Below, piece after piece: positions 51,433 to 59,485 of a stretch of 64,000 nucleotides of DNA (positions within the stretch are counted from its first letter, which is position 1; every line of letters starts with the position of its first letter). The stretch comes from Halovenus sp037080055. Lineage in GTDB: Archaea > Halobacteriota > Halobacteria > Halobacteriales > Haloarculaceae. The stretch spans positions 124,001 through 188,000 of the forward strand of contig NZ_JBAOJI010000001.1 of the NCBI RefSeq assembly GCF_037080055.1, read 5' to 3'. A model generated the notes under the pieces. The model was given only the letters and a program-made list of their open reading frames with translations, ran no database searches and was not told the DNA's origin. The position numbers and the translations under genes were made by a program.

Positions 51433-52032
51433 TCAGTAGCCCCACCGGATGCCAGACATCGTGGCGACGACAGCAACCATCAACACGAGTTCGATCAGAC
51501 TCAGCATGCCGTACTTTTTGTTCAGGGCAGCGAGTCGTTCGTGGTCGGTCTCTTCGGCTGCGAGTTCGTCGAACATTCCGGAGGTGAAAGAATGGAGCGG
51601 CCCGAAACCGAGGACGAGCAGTGCGATGCTGAGCGCCAGTGCAGCCCACAGCGATGGGGTGGGCGAGGCCCACAACTCCAGCATGCTGGCGAGGCCGATT
51701 CCCGACCCGACGACGCCGACGGAGACGGGTTCCATGAGGAGGTTCATCTTCGGAACGAATCCCTCGGCGAACTCTACGTTCGCTTCGTCTGAGAGACTCC
51801 CCATGACAGGACCGAGCACCACCGCACCGAGGACGGCCGTTCCGAACCAGAACGCACCGAGAAAGAGGTGGATGGTGAACATGAGCTGGTAGCTGCCCGA
51901 GACGTAGCCAAAGATGGGGAGCACCAGCGGCAAGACGACGGCACCGACCGTGAACGGTCGGCTCGCAGCATCAGCCATCAACCGATACCGTTCGCGTCGT
52001 GTCGCGGGCCGTTGTGCATCAGCTAGTGACAC
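51433..52032 (-). CDS. membrane protein (DUF2269-like)
   Basis: The 199-residue protein has about five hydrophobic segments (residues 30-50, 52-75, 98-118, 128-148 and 175-195) with HLFLGAFWFGTAV and GFGPLHSFTSGM, the latter holding a possible haem- or metal-binding His. This resembles small DUF2269/haem-handling membrane proteins, but the match is weak. A GTG at 52032 with a TATA (GGTTATAATGG, minus strand, about 52059-52069) 24-33 bases upstream supports that start; ATG 51978 is the alternative. Confidence 0.68.
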   Translation of the reverse strand: MSLADAQRPATRRERYRLMADAASRPFTVGAVVLPLVLPIFGYVSGSYQLMFTIHLFLGAFWFGTAVLGAVVLGPVMGSLSDEANVEFAEGFVPKMNLLMEPVSVGVVGSGIGLASMLELWASPTPSLWAALALSIALLVLGFGPLHSFTSGMFDELAAEETDHERLAALNKKYGMLSLIELVLMVAVVATMSGIRWGY

Positions 52033-52069
52033 GTACGATCACCGTACATGGAATGTCCATTATAACCAT
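52033..52069 (-). promoter_or_regulatory. promoter with tandem spaced palindromes
   Basis: Ahead of the DUF2269-like gene lie GTACG-ATCAC-CGTAC (52033-52047) and ATGGA-ATG-TCCAT (52048-52060), then the TATA tract at 52059-52069 on the minus strand. The palindromes occupy the space between TATA and start codon, a position suited to a repressor site. Confidence 0.45.
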
Positions 52070-52129
52070 CTCACAAAAAAGTGGTGAGCACAGCCAATAT
52101 TGCAGGGGTCGCGCGTGGAGTTGCCTCCC

Positions 52130-53437
52130 CTACAGATCGTATTGGTCGCGAACGAGTCCGTCGATGCCGCGGTCTTCGAGGATATCGAGTGGCGCGAGCA
52201 TGTCGAGTTGGACGACACCGGGGAGTCGGCCGATCTGGACGCCGCCGGTGAAGGTACACCGCGCTCGGATCTCGCCTTCGCTCATATCGAGCAACTGGCC
52301 CGTCCGGTCGAAGGCGTTCTGCGTGGCGTCGTTGACGGTCGCACCGGAGCCAACGACCTGAATCGGCCCCATCTCTTCGTCGACTTCGACGCCGTGTTCT
52401 TCACCGAGTCCCCGACCTGCTTCGCGCTCCTCGTCGCTGTACGGTTTGCTGATAAATGGCAGATCCTCCTCGTTGGGGAGTAGGACTGGCCCATCGAGTT
52501 CGAGGCCGTCGATCACCTCGACATCCATCGTCACTGTGCCGCTCACGTCGGTGGTGTGCAGCGACAGTTCACCGTCGCCTTGATTCGCGTGCAGATCACC
52601 GACGTAGACCCCACCGCCCTCGATATCCACAGGGCAGATCAGCGTCGCGCCCGGCCGAACCTCCGAGATGTCCATGTGACCGTCCGTGCGCTTTTCGAGG
52701 TCTTCCTCGGTTTCGACGCCGTAGTCGTGGTCCGCCCCGATGAGGTTCTGGCCGAAGTCACCTGCGTTGTGCGAGTCCGGCATCGTCACCGAGGGCGTGG
52801 TCCCGATGTTGCCGATGAAGGGTTGGAGACGGCCGAGTGTGCCGGGCATCCCGTCGGGTTCGTACAGCAAAATCGGGTGCTGGCGGGAGTTCTCGGGGAT
52901 GTCCATCACTTCCTCGGCGTTGGTGGCGAGTTCGTGCGCGCCGTCCTTGTCGAGTGTTAGCCCCACTGCATTCTCGTGGTCGAAGGCGACCGTGTAGCCG
53001 TACTCGAAGCCGAATGAAGAGGCGTTTGCCCCGCACTCGGCGCATTTGATCGCGTCTTCTCCCGTTCCCTCAACGACGGAGTCGGGCCACGTCGTCCCGC
53101 ACTCTGGACACTTGTGGTCGACGAACGGGTCGTCGCCGAAGGCTTCCTCGCGTTCGGCCATCGATCCCGTGCTGGTCGCCATGCTCGTCACTTCCACGTC
53201 ACGGATGTGGATCGCCACGGCGTCACCGACTTCGGCCCCTTCGACTCTGATCGGCCGTGTCACCTCGTGGCCGCCGCGAAACGAAGGTGTAACCATCGGT
53301 CCCCAGCAACCCGGCGGTGTGTACGTCTTGACTGTTCCCCCGTCAGCGACGGTCCCGGCCCACTCCTGGTCCGGACCGACGAGTCCGACCGTGTACTGAT
53401 CCACGTACAGTTCCTCCTCGACACTTTGTTGTGACAT
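52130..53437 (-). CDS. acetamidase/formamidase family hydrolase
   Basis: The 435-residue protein would cleave formamide, acetamide or a related short amide to the acid and ammonia. TYTPPGCWGP, the GDAVAIHIRDVEV strand and MPGTLGRLQPFIGNIGTTPS are family marks. An insertion near residues 103-145 carries two zinc knuckles (KCPECGTTW and KCAECGAN). ATG 53437 is used (MSQQSVEEELYV); the frame stays open to 53887 but the extension is composed of other-frame shadow. The next gene is divergent at 53583. Confidence 0.85.
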   Translation of the reverse strand: MSQQSVEEELYVDQYTVGLVGPDQEWAGTVADGGTVKTYTPPGCWGPMVTPSFRGGHEVTRPIRVEGAEVGDAVAIHIRDVEVTSMATSTGSMAEREEAFGDDPFVDHKCPECGTTWPDSVVEGTGEDAIKCAECGANASSFGFEYGYTVAFDHENAVGLTLDKDGAHELATNAEEVMDIPENSRQHPILLYEPDGMPGTLGRLQPFIGNIGTTPSVTMPDSHNAGDFGQNLIGADHDYGVETEEDLEKRTDGHMDISEVRPGATLICPVDIEGGGVYVGDLHANQGDGELSLHTTDVSGTVTMDVEVIDGLELDGPVLLPNEEDLPFISKPYSDEEREAGRGLGEEHGVEVDEEMGPIQVVGSGATVNDATQNAFDRTGQLLDMSEGEIRARCTFTGGVQIGRLPGVVQLDMLAPLDILEDRGIDGLVRDQYDL

Positions 53438-53582
53438 ACCATAACATAGAACGGCGCTGAGAAAAATAACACTGGCGCTCGCGGCACAGCAGGAAAGCCC
53501 CGCCTGTTCAGTCACGTGGCCCTCGTCGGGCGGTGCATCACCAAAGTGCTTAGTAATCCAGTGTGAGTGTGTCTGGGGTATC

Positions 53583-54725
53583 ATGGAGTTCCAGCTAACT
53601 AAGGCCCAGCGCCACCTCCGCGAGGAGGCCCGGAGGTACGCACAGGAGGTTATCGAACCACAGGCAATCGAACTGGATCGGGCCGGAGCACATCCGACCG
53701 ATATCCTCGACGAACTCGGCGAGCGGGGGTACGCGGGCATCACAGTTCCAGAACAGTACGGCGGAATGGGGGAGGGACCGGTCGAACTCGCAGTTCTGAT
53801 CGAAGAACTCTCCGCCGCGCTCATGCCCGTCGCGAGTGCGCTCGGGCTACATCTCGGCGTCGCGGAAGTCATCGAGCGGTTCGGCACCGACGAGCAGCGC
53901 GAGCAGTATCTTCCGGAGATGGTTACCTACGATACGGTCGGCGTCCTCGGACTGAGCGAGGAACACGCCGGCAGTAACAAACTCCAGATGGAGACGACCG
54001 CACAGCGTGAGGGTGACGAGTGGGTTCTGGACGGGCACAAGCAGTGGCTGACCAACTTCCTGCACGGCGATTACGTCCTCACCTACGCCAAGACGGGTCC
54101 CGAGGAAAAGAGTCCGAACAACATCACGGCGTTTCTCGTTCCAACAGCGGAATTCGAGGTCGAGGAGGTCTGGGACACCCACGGCGCTCGAACCGTCAAA
54201 TCACCGCGGGCTTCGCTGTCGGGGGTGCGGGTGCCAGACGCCCAGCGCGTCGGAGCGGTCGGTGAGGGGTACGTCCAGCGCGGCGAACTCACGACGGGGA
54301 TCAACGTGCCCGCCCGCGGCATCGGTATCGCCCGGGCAGCGCTCGACGACACTGTCGACTACACCAGCCAGCGCGAACAGGCCGACCAGCAGATCAGCGA
54401 CCATCAGGGCGTCAGGTGGGAAGTCGGTGAGATGGCCCAGCGTGTCGATTCCGCACGGCTGTTGACCCTCCGGGCGGCGTCCCGTGCCGACCGCGGAGCA
54501 GACACGGCCCGCGAGTTCAGTATGGCCAAGGTGACTGCGACGGAGGCTGCCGTCGAGAACGCCAACACGGCGATGCAACTCCACGGCGGTATCGGCTACA
54601 CGACCGAAACACATGTCGAGCGATATCTCCGGGACGCCAAGCTACTCACACTCGCCGGCGGTCCGAACGAAGGCCACAAGGACACGCTCGGGGATGCGGT
54701 CTACGCGGCCCATCCTCGTGAATGA
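53583..54725 (+). CDS. acyl-CoA dehydrogenase
   Basis: The 380-residue FAD enzyme introduces a 2,3-double bond in an acyl-CoA. The motifs LGLSEEHAGSNKLQMETTA (near residue 122), DGHKQWLTNFLHGD (near 148), QLHGGIGYTTETHVERYLRDAK (near 336-357, with the arginine-bearing C-terminal loop) and ANTAMQ are the family set. The catalytic Glu cannot be assigned with certainty, so substrate length is open. It may pass electrons via ETF to the EtfD-like protein at 30.7 kb. Confidence 0.9.
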   Translation: MEFQLTKAQRHLREEARRYAQEVIEPQAIELDRAGAHPTDILDELGERGYAGITVPEQYGGMGEGPVELAVLIEELSAALMPVASALGLHLGVAEVIERFGTDEQREQYLPEMVTYDTVGVLGLSEEHAGSNKLQMETTAQREGDEWVLDGHKQWLTNFLHGDYVLTYAKTGPEEKSPNNITAFLVPTAEFEVEEVWDTHGARTVKSPRASLSGVRVPDAQRVGAVGEGYVQRGELTTGINVPARGIGIARAALDDTVDYTSQREQADQQISDHQGVRWEVGEMAQRVDSARLLTLRAASRADRGADTAREFSMAKVTATEAAVENANTAMQLHGGIGYTTETHVERYLRDAKLLTLAGGPNEGHKDTLGDAVYAAHPRE

Positions 54726-54729
54726 ACGC

Positions 54730-55464
54730 TCACAGAAGCTTCTGCTCCCAGTCGTCGGCCGCGAGTGATTCGCCGGTGATCCCGTCGGGGCCCTGGGCCA
54801 GCAGCGCAACGGCGGCGTCGTCCATCACGTCGGCATCGAGAATGTCTTCGCGCTCCTCGTCCGGCAGTTGATCCCAGAAGCCGGTATCGACGCGGCCACC
54901 CGGATCGAGGCCGTTGACGTTGACACCGTGCTCTTCGAGTTCCATCGACTGCGTCCGGAGGATCCCTTCGAGGGCCCACTTGGTCCCGACGTAGGGACCG
55001 AAGTTCGGAGCCCCTCGCCGCCCGAACCCGGAGGAGATGTTGATGATGTTGCCCCGCCCTGCGTCGACCAGTTCGGGCACGACGTATTTCGAGAAGAGGA
55101 ACACGCCCGTGATGTTCACGTCGACAATTTTCCGGAAGTCCTCGGTTTCGACTTCGTGCAGCGGCATTCCGCCGCCGTACATGCTCAACAGGCCGATGCC
55201 GGCGTTGTTGACGAGGCCAGTCACTTCTCCGTACTCCTCGACGGCCGCCTCGACGACCGCCGACACCTCGGATTCCTCGGTTACGTCCGCCGTGGCGACG
55301 AGCGTCTCGCCGTCGGCCTCCGCTGCAACCCGATCGAGTTCGTCTTTGCTGCGGGCCGTCAACACGACGTTTGCGCCCTCACGTGCGAATCGCTTCGCCA
55401 TCGACTCCCCCAGTCCTGCGCTCGCACCCGTTACGATTACCGTCTCACCGTCCAGTGTCGTCAT
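54730..55464 (-). CDS. short-chain dehydrogenase/reductase
   Basis: The 244-residue Rossmann protein shows TGASAGLGESMAKRFA (dinucleotide site, residues 12-27), NNAGIG near 85, an ISSGFGRRG loop where the catalytic Ser lies near 143, and YVGTKWAL with the Tyr-x3-Lys pair near 155. It oxidises or reduces an unknown alcohol or ketone. It converges on the acyl-CoA dehydrogenase with only four bases between their stops. Confidence 0.88.
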   Translation of the reverse strand: MTTLDGETVIVTGASAGLGESMAKRFAREGANVVLTARSKDELDRVAAEADGETLVATADVTEESEVSAVVEAAVEEYGEVTGLVNNAGIGLLSMYGGGMPLHEVETEDFRKIVDVNITGVFLFSKYVVPELVDAGRGNIINISSGFGRRGAPNFGPYVGTKWALEGILRTQSMELEEHGVNVNGLDPGGRVDTGFWDQLPDEEREDILDADVMDDAAVALLAQGPDGITGESLAADDWEQKLL

Positions 55465-55548
55465 GCCTCGCTGTTCGACCTCCGGTGATTTGTATGCTGT
55501 GTCAAATCGGACTGTTTTTGCGAACCCGTGACGTAACGTAGGCTAACT

Positions 55549-56004
55549 GTGGCGATCACCGACAAAATCTATCTGAAAAACCACCAACAGATCGTCTCCC
55601 AGATGGAGACATCCTTCCCGAAGGGCGCGTTCAACGGGGCGACGATGGACATCCTCTATCAGGGGTCGGGGCTGGCCGAACTCGACGACGCGACCAGAGA
55701 CCGTATTCTCGACTTCGCCGAGGATTTCCTCGATTGTGACTGTGAGGCCAATCCCCACTGTGGCTGTCCGGAGCGGAAATTCACTCGCTACCTCCTCGAA
55801 CTCCGCGAACAGGGTCTCGGGCCGGACGCCGTCGTCGACGTGATGGGCGACGACTACATGCTCTACGCCTACCCCGGCGACATCCTCTCCTTTCTGGATA
55901 GTTCGGTCCGAACACTCGAAGCAGCCGAAACCCTCGCCGACGTGGACGGCCAGACCGAGGCTGGCGAGCAGATCCGCGCAGTCCGGGAGAATCTCGTCCG
56001 ATAG
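55549..56004 (+). CDS. DUF5814 family protein
   Basis: The 151-residue protein begins AITDKIYLKNHQQIVSQMET and contains a cysteine cluster DCDCEANPHCGCPERKF (about residues 63-80), probably a zinc site, then MGDDYMLYAYPGDILSFLD. I recognise it as the haloarchaeal DUF5814 family, which occurs alone or next to helicase domains. It starts with GTG. The upstream 84 bases include a TGTCAAATCGG stretch without clear TATA. The role is unknown. Confidence 0.75.
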   Translation: MAITDKIYLKNHQQIVSQMETSFPKGAFNGATMDILYQGSGLAELDDATRDRILDFAEDFLDCDCEANPHCGCPERKFTRYLLELREQGLGPDAVVDVMGDDYMLYAYPGDILSFLDSSVRTLEAAETLADVDGQTEAGEQIRAVRENLVR

Positions 56005-56049
56005 TTCCGCCGCCCGTACTTTTAACTCACGTCCTGCGGAGTATCCGGT

Positions 56050-57183
56050 ATGTCATCACTGACAGACGAGGAAATCGAGCGACTGCGCGGGGCGTTCGAC
56101 CGGCATATCACAGTCGGCCTCCACCACGGCGCACAGTTGGCGGTCTACCTGGACGGCGAGTTGGTCGTCGACTTCGCAGGCGGGACGACCGGCCCCGACG
56201 GCGAGGAGACGACGAGCGACCAGCGTCATCTGGTCTTCTCCTGTACGAAACCGTTCGTCGCGACGGCGATTCACCAACTCGTCGAGGAAGGTGAACTCTC
56301 CTACGACGACCGACTGGTCGAGTACTGGCCAGAGTTCGCCAACGAGGGCTCTCAGAAGGCCGAGATCACTGTCGAGAACGTCCTCGATCACACGGCCGGC
56401 ATTCCCGTCGGCGAACTCGACGAACACACCGAGCGGTGGACCGACTGGGAGGCCGTCGTCGAGGCGATGGAAGAAATCGAGCCGCTGTTTACGCCGGGCG
56501 AACAGCCCGCCTATCACCCCACGAACTACGGCTGGCTCACCGGCGAACTCATCAACCGCGTGACCGGCACGCCGGTCCGAGAGGTCGTCGCAGAGCGTGT
56601 CTTCGACCCGCTGGGGATGGACGACAGTTCGATCGGGGTCGGCGAGGACGGGGATCCGGACGACGTCGCGACACTGGCTGGGTTCGAGGAGTTCGACCGC
56701 TGTCGGGATCCAGGAGAAGGACTCGGCATTCCAGCCCCCGGGTCGGCGAAAACGTTCAACGATCCGGCGATTCGGCGGGCGGTCATCCCCGCGGCCAACG
56801 GTATCAGTACGGCGCGGGATATGGCGCGGTTTTACGCCTGTCTCGCCAACGGCGGCACCCTCGACGGCGTCGAACTGCTCTCGGAGGACACCGTCGAGCA
56901 CGCCACGTCGATCCACGCCGAAACCGACTCGGACGGGACGCTCAGTCGGCCCGCTCGCTACGGCCTCGGCGTCTGGATCGGCGGCCTCGCGAACGACATG
57001 TTCGGCACGGTCAGCACCGATTCGGCGTTCGGTCACGCCGGACTCGGCAGTAACTTCGGCTGGGGCGATCCGGAGTTGAACGTTGGCTTCGCCTACGTGA
57101 CCAACGGGATCCGTGAGGAATCGTACGAACAGGCAGCCAGAATGAACGCCATGGCCGACGCTGTTCGATTAATAGTAGAGTAA
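56050..57183 (+). CDS. class C beta-lactamase-like serine hydrolase
   Basis: The 377-residue protein of the serine beta-lactamase/esterase family holds the SxxK motif SCTK (Ser64-Lys67), a YxN-type TNYGWL near residue 160 and HAG (the KTG-equivalent) near 329. It is more likely an esterase or peptidase than a resistance enzyme. No signal peptide is visible, so it is probably cytoplasmic. ATG 56050 follows the stop of DUF5814 by 45 bases, on the same strand. Confidence 0.86.
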   Translation: MSSLTDEEIERLRGAFDRHITVGLHHGAQLAVYLDGELVVDFAGGTTGPDGEETTSDQRHLVFSCTKPFVATAIHQLVEEGELSYDDRLVEYWPEFANEGSQKAEITVENVLDHTAGIPVGELDEHTERWTDWEAVVEAMEEIEPLFTPGEQPAYHPTNYGWLTGELINRVTGTPVREVVAERVFDPLGMDDSSIGVGEDGDPDDVATLAGFEEFDRCRDPGEGLGIPAPGSAKTFNDPAIRRAVIPAANGISTARDMARFYACLANGGTLDGVELLSEDTVEHATSIHAETDSDGTLSRPARYGLGVWIGGLANDMFGTVSTDSAFGHAGLGSNFGWGDPELNVGFAYVTNGIREESYEQAARMNAMADAVRLIVE

Positions 57184-57217
57184 TTACGTCGCCGTCAGGC
57201 GACGGAGAAATCCCGAA

Positions 57218-57412
57218 TTAGAGTCGAACGACGTCGGTCGCGCGTGGACCCTTCGGTGCGTCCTCAATCTCGAATTCGATCTCTGTACCTTCACTTAGAT
57301 CCTCGCCGCCAACGTCCTCCATGTGGAAGAAAACGTCTTCGTCGGAATCGTCCGTATCGATGAAACCGTAACCGCCTGTATCGTGGAAGAAATCCACCTT
57401 ACCGTTTACCAT
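57218..57412 (-). CDS. cspA: cold-shock domain protein
   Basis: The 64-residue protein has the nucleic-acid-binding motifs RNP1 (GGYGFID) and RNP2 (DVFFHMED), normal for the family, and an unusually acidic C-terminal half. It binds RNA or single-stranded DNA and is typically strongly expressed. The minus-strand TATA TTTATATAAC (about 57436-57446) is 24-34 bases upstream of the start, so the transcript is leaderless. A palindrome CTGGATA-AG-TATCCAG (57450-57465) sits just ahead of the TATA box. Confidence 0.93.
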   Translation of the reverse strand: MVNGKVDFFHDTGGYGFIDTDDSDEDVFFHMEDVGGEDLSEGTEIEFEIEDAPKGPRATDVVRL

Positions 57413-57761
57413 TGCAAATAGACGGATGTGATGTCGTTATATAAAGGTTCTGGATAAGTATCCAGTACTCCCTCCAGCAAAAGTACGAATGACTACTACG
57501 GTTCGGGATCTGAAGACATTGTCCGGTCAGTGTTTCGGGCGAATACAGCCGGGAGTTAGCTTTCGATCGGTATTTGTGTCGGATCGGCAGTTCTCCGAAT
57601 GTCGTCTGCCCGGTATCGCCTCACCGGACGGTCGAGCCGGAGTGTGCGATAGGTGCGCAAATCTTGCCTCGGCGGCCGGTCGTCGGAGTAACGAACTATT
57701 ACTTCGACCGGCGGGGAGTAACCAGCGATATACAAAGTGCAATCTCCGATACGATTCAGTG
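57413..57761. promoter_or_regulatory. divergent control region between cspA and cetZ
   Basis: This 349-base gap contains the cspA TATA (57436-57446, minus strand), the hyphenated palindrome CTGGATA-AG-TATCCAG (57450-57465), and further right CGATATACAAAGTG (about 57726-57739), which may be the cetZ promoter 25-30 bases before ATG 57762. Open frames across it are not credible. Confidence 0.55.
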
Positions 57762-58934
57762 ATGAAATTAGCAGTCATTGGATTCGGCAACGCGGGCGGG
57801 AAGATCACAGACAAACTGGTCTGGTACCAACAGGCGGCCGATCGTGATCTGATTCGGTCCGCGATCTCGGTCAATTCAGCGCGGGTCGACCTCGCGCGAC
57901 TCGAGCATCTGCCCCGGGAGAACCAAATTCTGATCGGGCAGACCGACGACCGCGTGAAAGGTCACGGTGCCGGAGCAGATCCGGACCTCGGCGCAGAGAT
58001 TACGGAGAGGGATCGCCACGAAATCGACCGGGCACTGGACATGGTTCCGATGTACGAAATCGACGCCTTCCTCGTCGTTGCCGGCCTCGGCGGCGGGACC
58101 GGCAGCGGCGGCGCACCCCGAATCGCCGAACAGATCAACGACCGCTACGACGAGCCAGTCTACGGGCTCGGGGTGCTGCCGAGCAAAGACGAAGGCGGTC
58201 GGACCGTACTGAACGCTGCTCGCTCGTTTCAGTCCTTCGCCGACGCGACCACGAATCTGATCCTCTTCGACAACGATGTCTGGCGGGGCAGCGGCGACTC
58301 GGTGGAGGCCGGCTACGAGCGAACCAACGAGGAAATCGCGCGGCGGATCATCACGCTGCTGGGTGCGGGTGAGATCGATAGCTCCAACATCTCGGAACAC
58401 GCGATGGATTCAAGCGACATCCGGCGGACGCTTTCCGGCGGCGGGGTCAGCACCATCGCGTACGCCGAAAGCAAGGAGGTAATCGATTCGGGCGGACTGC
58501 TCAGCAGCCTCCGATCGAACGGCACCAAGCCACTGGACGATCCAGACTGGGCGACCAAGGTCAACGGACTGGTCCGACAGGCGGTCCAGTCTCGGATGAC
58601 CTGTCCTGCCGAGATCGACTCGGCCGAGCGGTCGCTGATCGTCCTTTCCGGCCCGCCCGAAGCACTCTCCCGGAAGGGGCTCGAAAGCGGTCGCCGCTGG
58701 CTCGAACAGCAGACCGACAGCGTCGAAGTACTCTCCGGCGACGATCCTCGTCCGGGCGCAGGCTCTCTCGCCGCTGTGGTCTTGCTGGCGAACGTGACCG
58801 ATGTCCCGCCGATCGACGCACTCCAGGAACTGGGCGTGAAAGCAAAAGAGAATATCGAAGCCCAGCGGGAACGTCGAGAAGAGCAGTTCGAAGAGCTCGT
58901 GACCGACGACGATGACGCACTTGACCCCGTGTAG
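57762..58934 (+). CDS. cetZ: tubulin-like CetZ cytoskeletal GTPase
   Basis: The 390-residue protein of the archaeal tubulin/FtsZ-related CetZ family likely shapes the cell. FGNAGGKITDKL (residues 6-17) replaces the FtsZ GxGGGG start, and the tubulin signature GGGTGSGG is near residues 108-115. The N-terminal motif and the long acidic C-terminal tail (AKENIEAQRERREEQFEEL...DDDDALDPV) mark a CetZ, not FtsZ. MKLAVIGFGNAGG at 57762 is the family start; the open frame to 57489 is not used. Confidence 0.92.
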   Translation: MKLAVIGFGNAGGKITDKLVWYQQAADRDLIRSAISVNSARVDLARLEHLPRENQILIGQTDDRVKGHGAGADPDLGAEITERDRHEIDRALDMVPMYEIDAFLVVAGLGGGTGSGGAPRIAEQINDRYDEPVYGLGVLPSKDEGGRTVLNAARSFQSFADATTNLILFDNDVWRGSGDSVEAGYERTNEEIARRIITLLGAGEIDSSNISEHAMDSSDIRRTLSGGGVSTIAYAESKEVIDSGGLLSSLRSNGTKPLDDPDWATKVNGLVRQAVQSRMTCPAEIDSAERSLIVLSGPPEALSRKGLESGRRWLEQQTDSVEVLSGDDPRPGAGSLAAVVLLANVTDVPPIDALQELGVKAKENIEAQRERREEQFEELVTDDDDALDPV

Positions 58935-59031
58935 GGTTCGATTTCTATACGTGTTTGTCAATCGTTACCGTGAGAGGAACTATTAAGATGACGTAGTCCA
59001 ACCTTGTCGTGATAGTATGTACTGTGTGTAC

Positions 59032-59214
59032 ATGTCGGCAGAGCACCTAGAAGAGGAGCCAGCCGAGGAACTGTACGGCGACTTTATCGACGAGAACTAC
59101 GAGTGGCGGCCGGGTGCAGCGGAGGAGGCTGACACCGACGACGGCCCCGACTTCTTGAACGACAATTCGGATGCCGACGTGGATTTGATGACTGGCGAAG
59201 GGAGCGACCGGTAG
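59032..59214 (+). CDS. small acidic protein of unknown function
   Basis: The frame beginning MSAEHLEEEPAEELYGDFI gives 60 residues (65 if the ATG at 59017 is used). It is strongly acidic with no recognised motif, and lies between cetZ and a small membrane protein. It may be a genuine haloarchaeal small protein, but it could be a chance frame. ATTAAGATG upstream (58982) is a weak promoter candidate. I would trust it only if homologues exist. Confidence 0.45.
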   Translation: MSAEHLEEEPAEELYGDFIDENYEWRPGAAEEADTDDGPDFLNDNSDADVDLMTGEGSDR

Positions 59215-59305
59215 CTCACTGACCGGTTTTCGCGGTAGGCGTGCTCTCCGATGAGAGATCGCCACAAATCACAAACAGCATCCGTTTGGCACTCCCAGAA
59301 CGGAT

Positions 59306-59485
59306 ATGGAACCGTGGCGATTTCTGGTCTCGATGGCTATCCTGCTGGTCGTTTACGCCGTGATCGTGACTGCACTCGGTGATCCGCCGGGCCCGATCGA
59401 ACTCACGTTCGCGACAATTTTCGCTACGATCGGGCTGTACGTCAGCGACCGACTCACTCAGCGGGCCGCCGAACCGGAGGAGTAG
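59306..59485 (+). CDS. 59-residue small membrane protein
   Basis: MEPWRFLVSMAILLVVYAVI starts a 59-residue frame with a transmembrane helix at about residues 6-25 and a second at about 30-49 (IELTFATIFATIGLYVSDRL), then a short polar tail QRAAEPEE. Its stop TAG at 59483-59485 is directly adjacent to the cdc48 stop (59486). The hydrophobic pattern and third-position GC suggest a real gene. Function unknown; its position beside cdc48 may be chance. Confidence 0.65.
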   Translation: MEPWRFLVSMAILLVVYAVIVTALGDPPGPIELTFATIFATIGLYVSDRLTQRAAEPEE

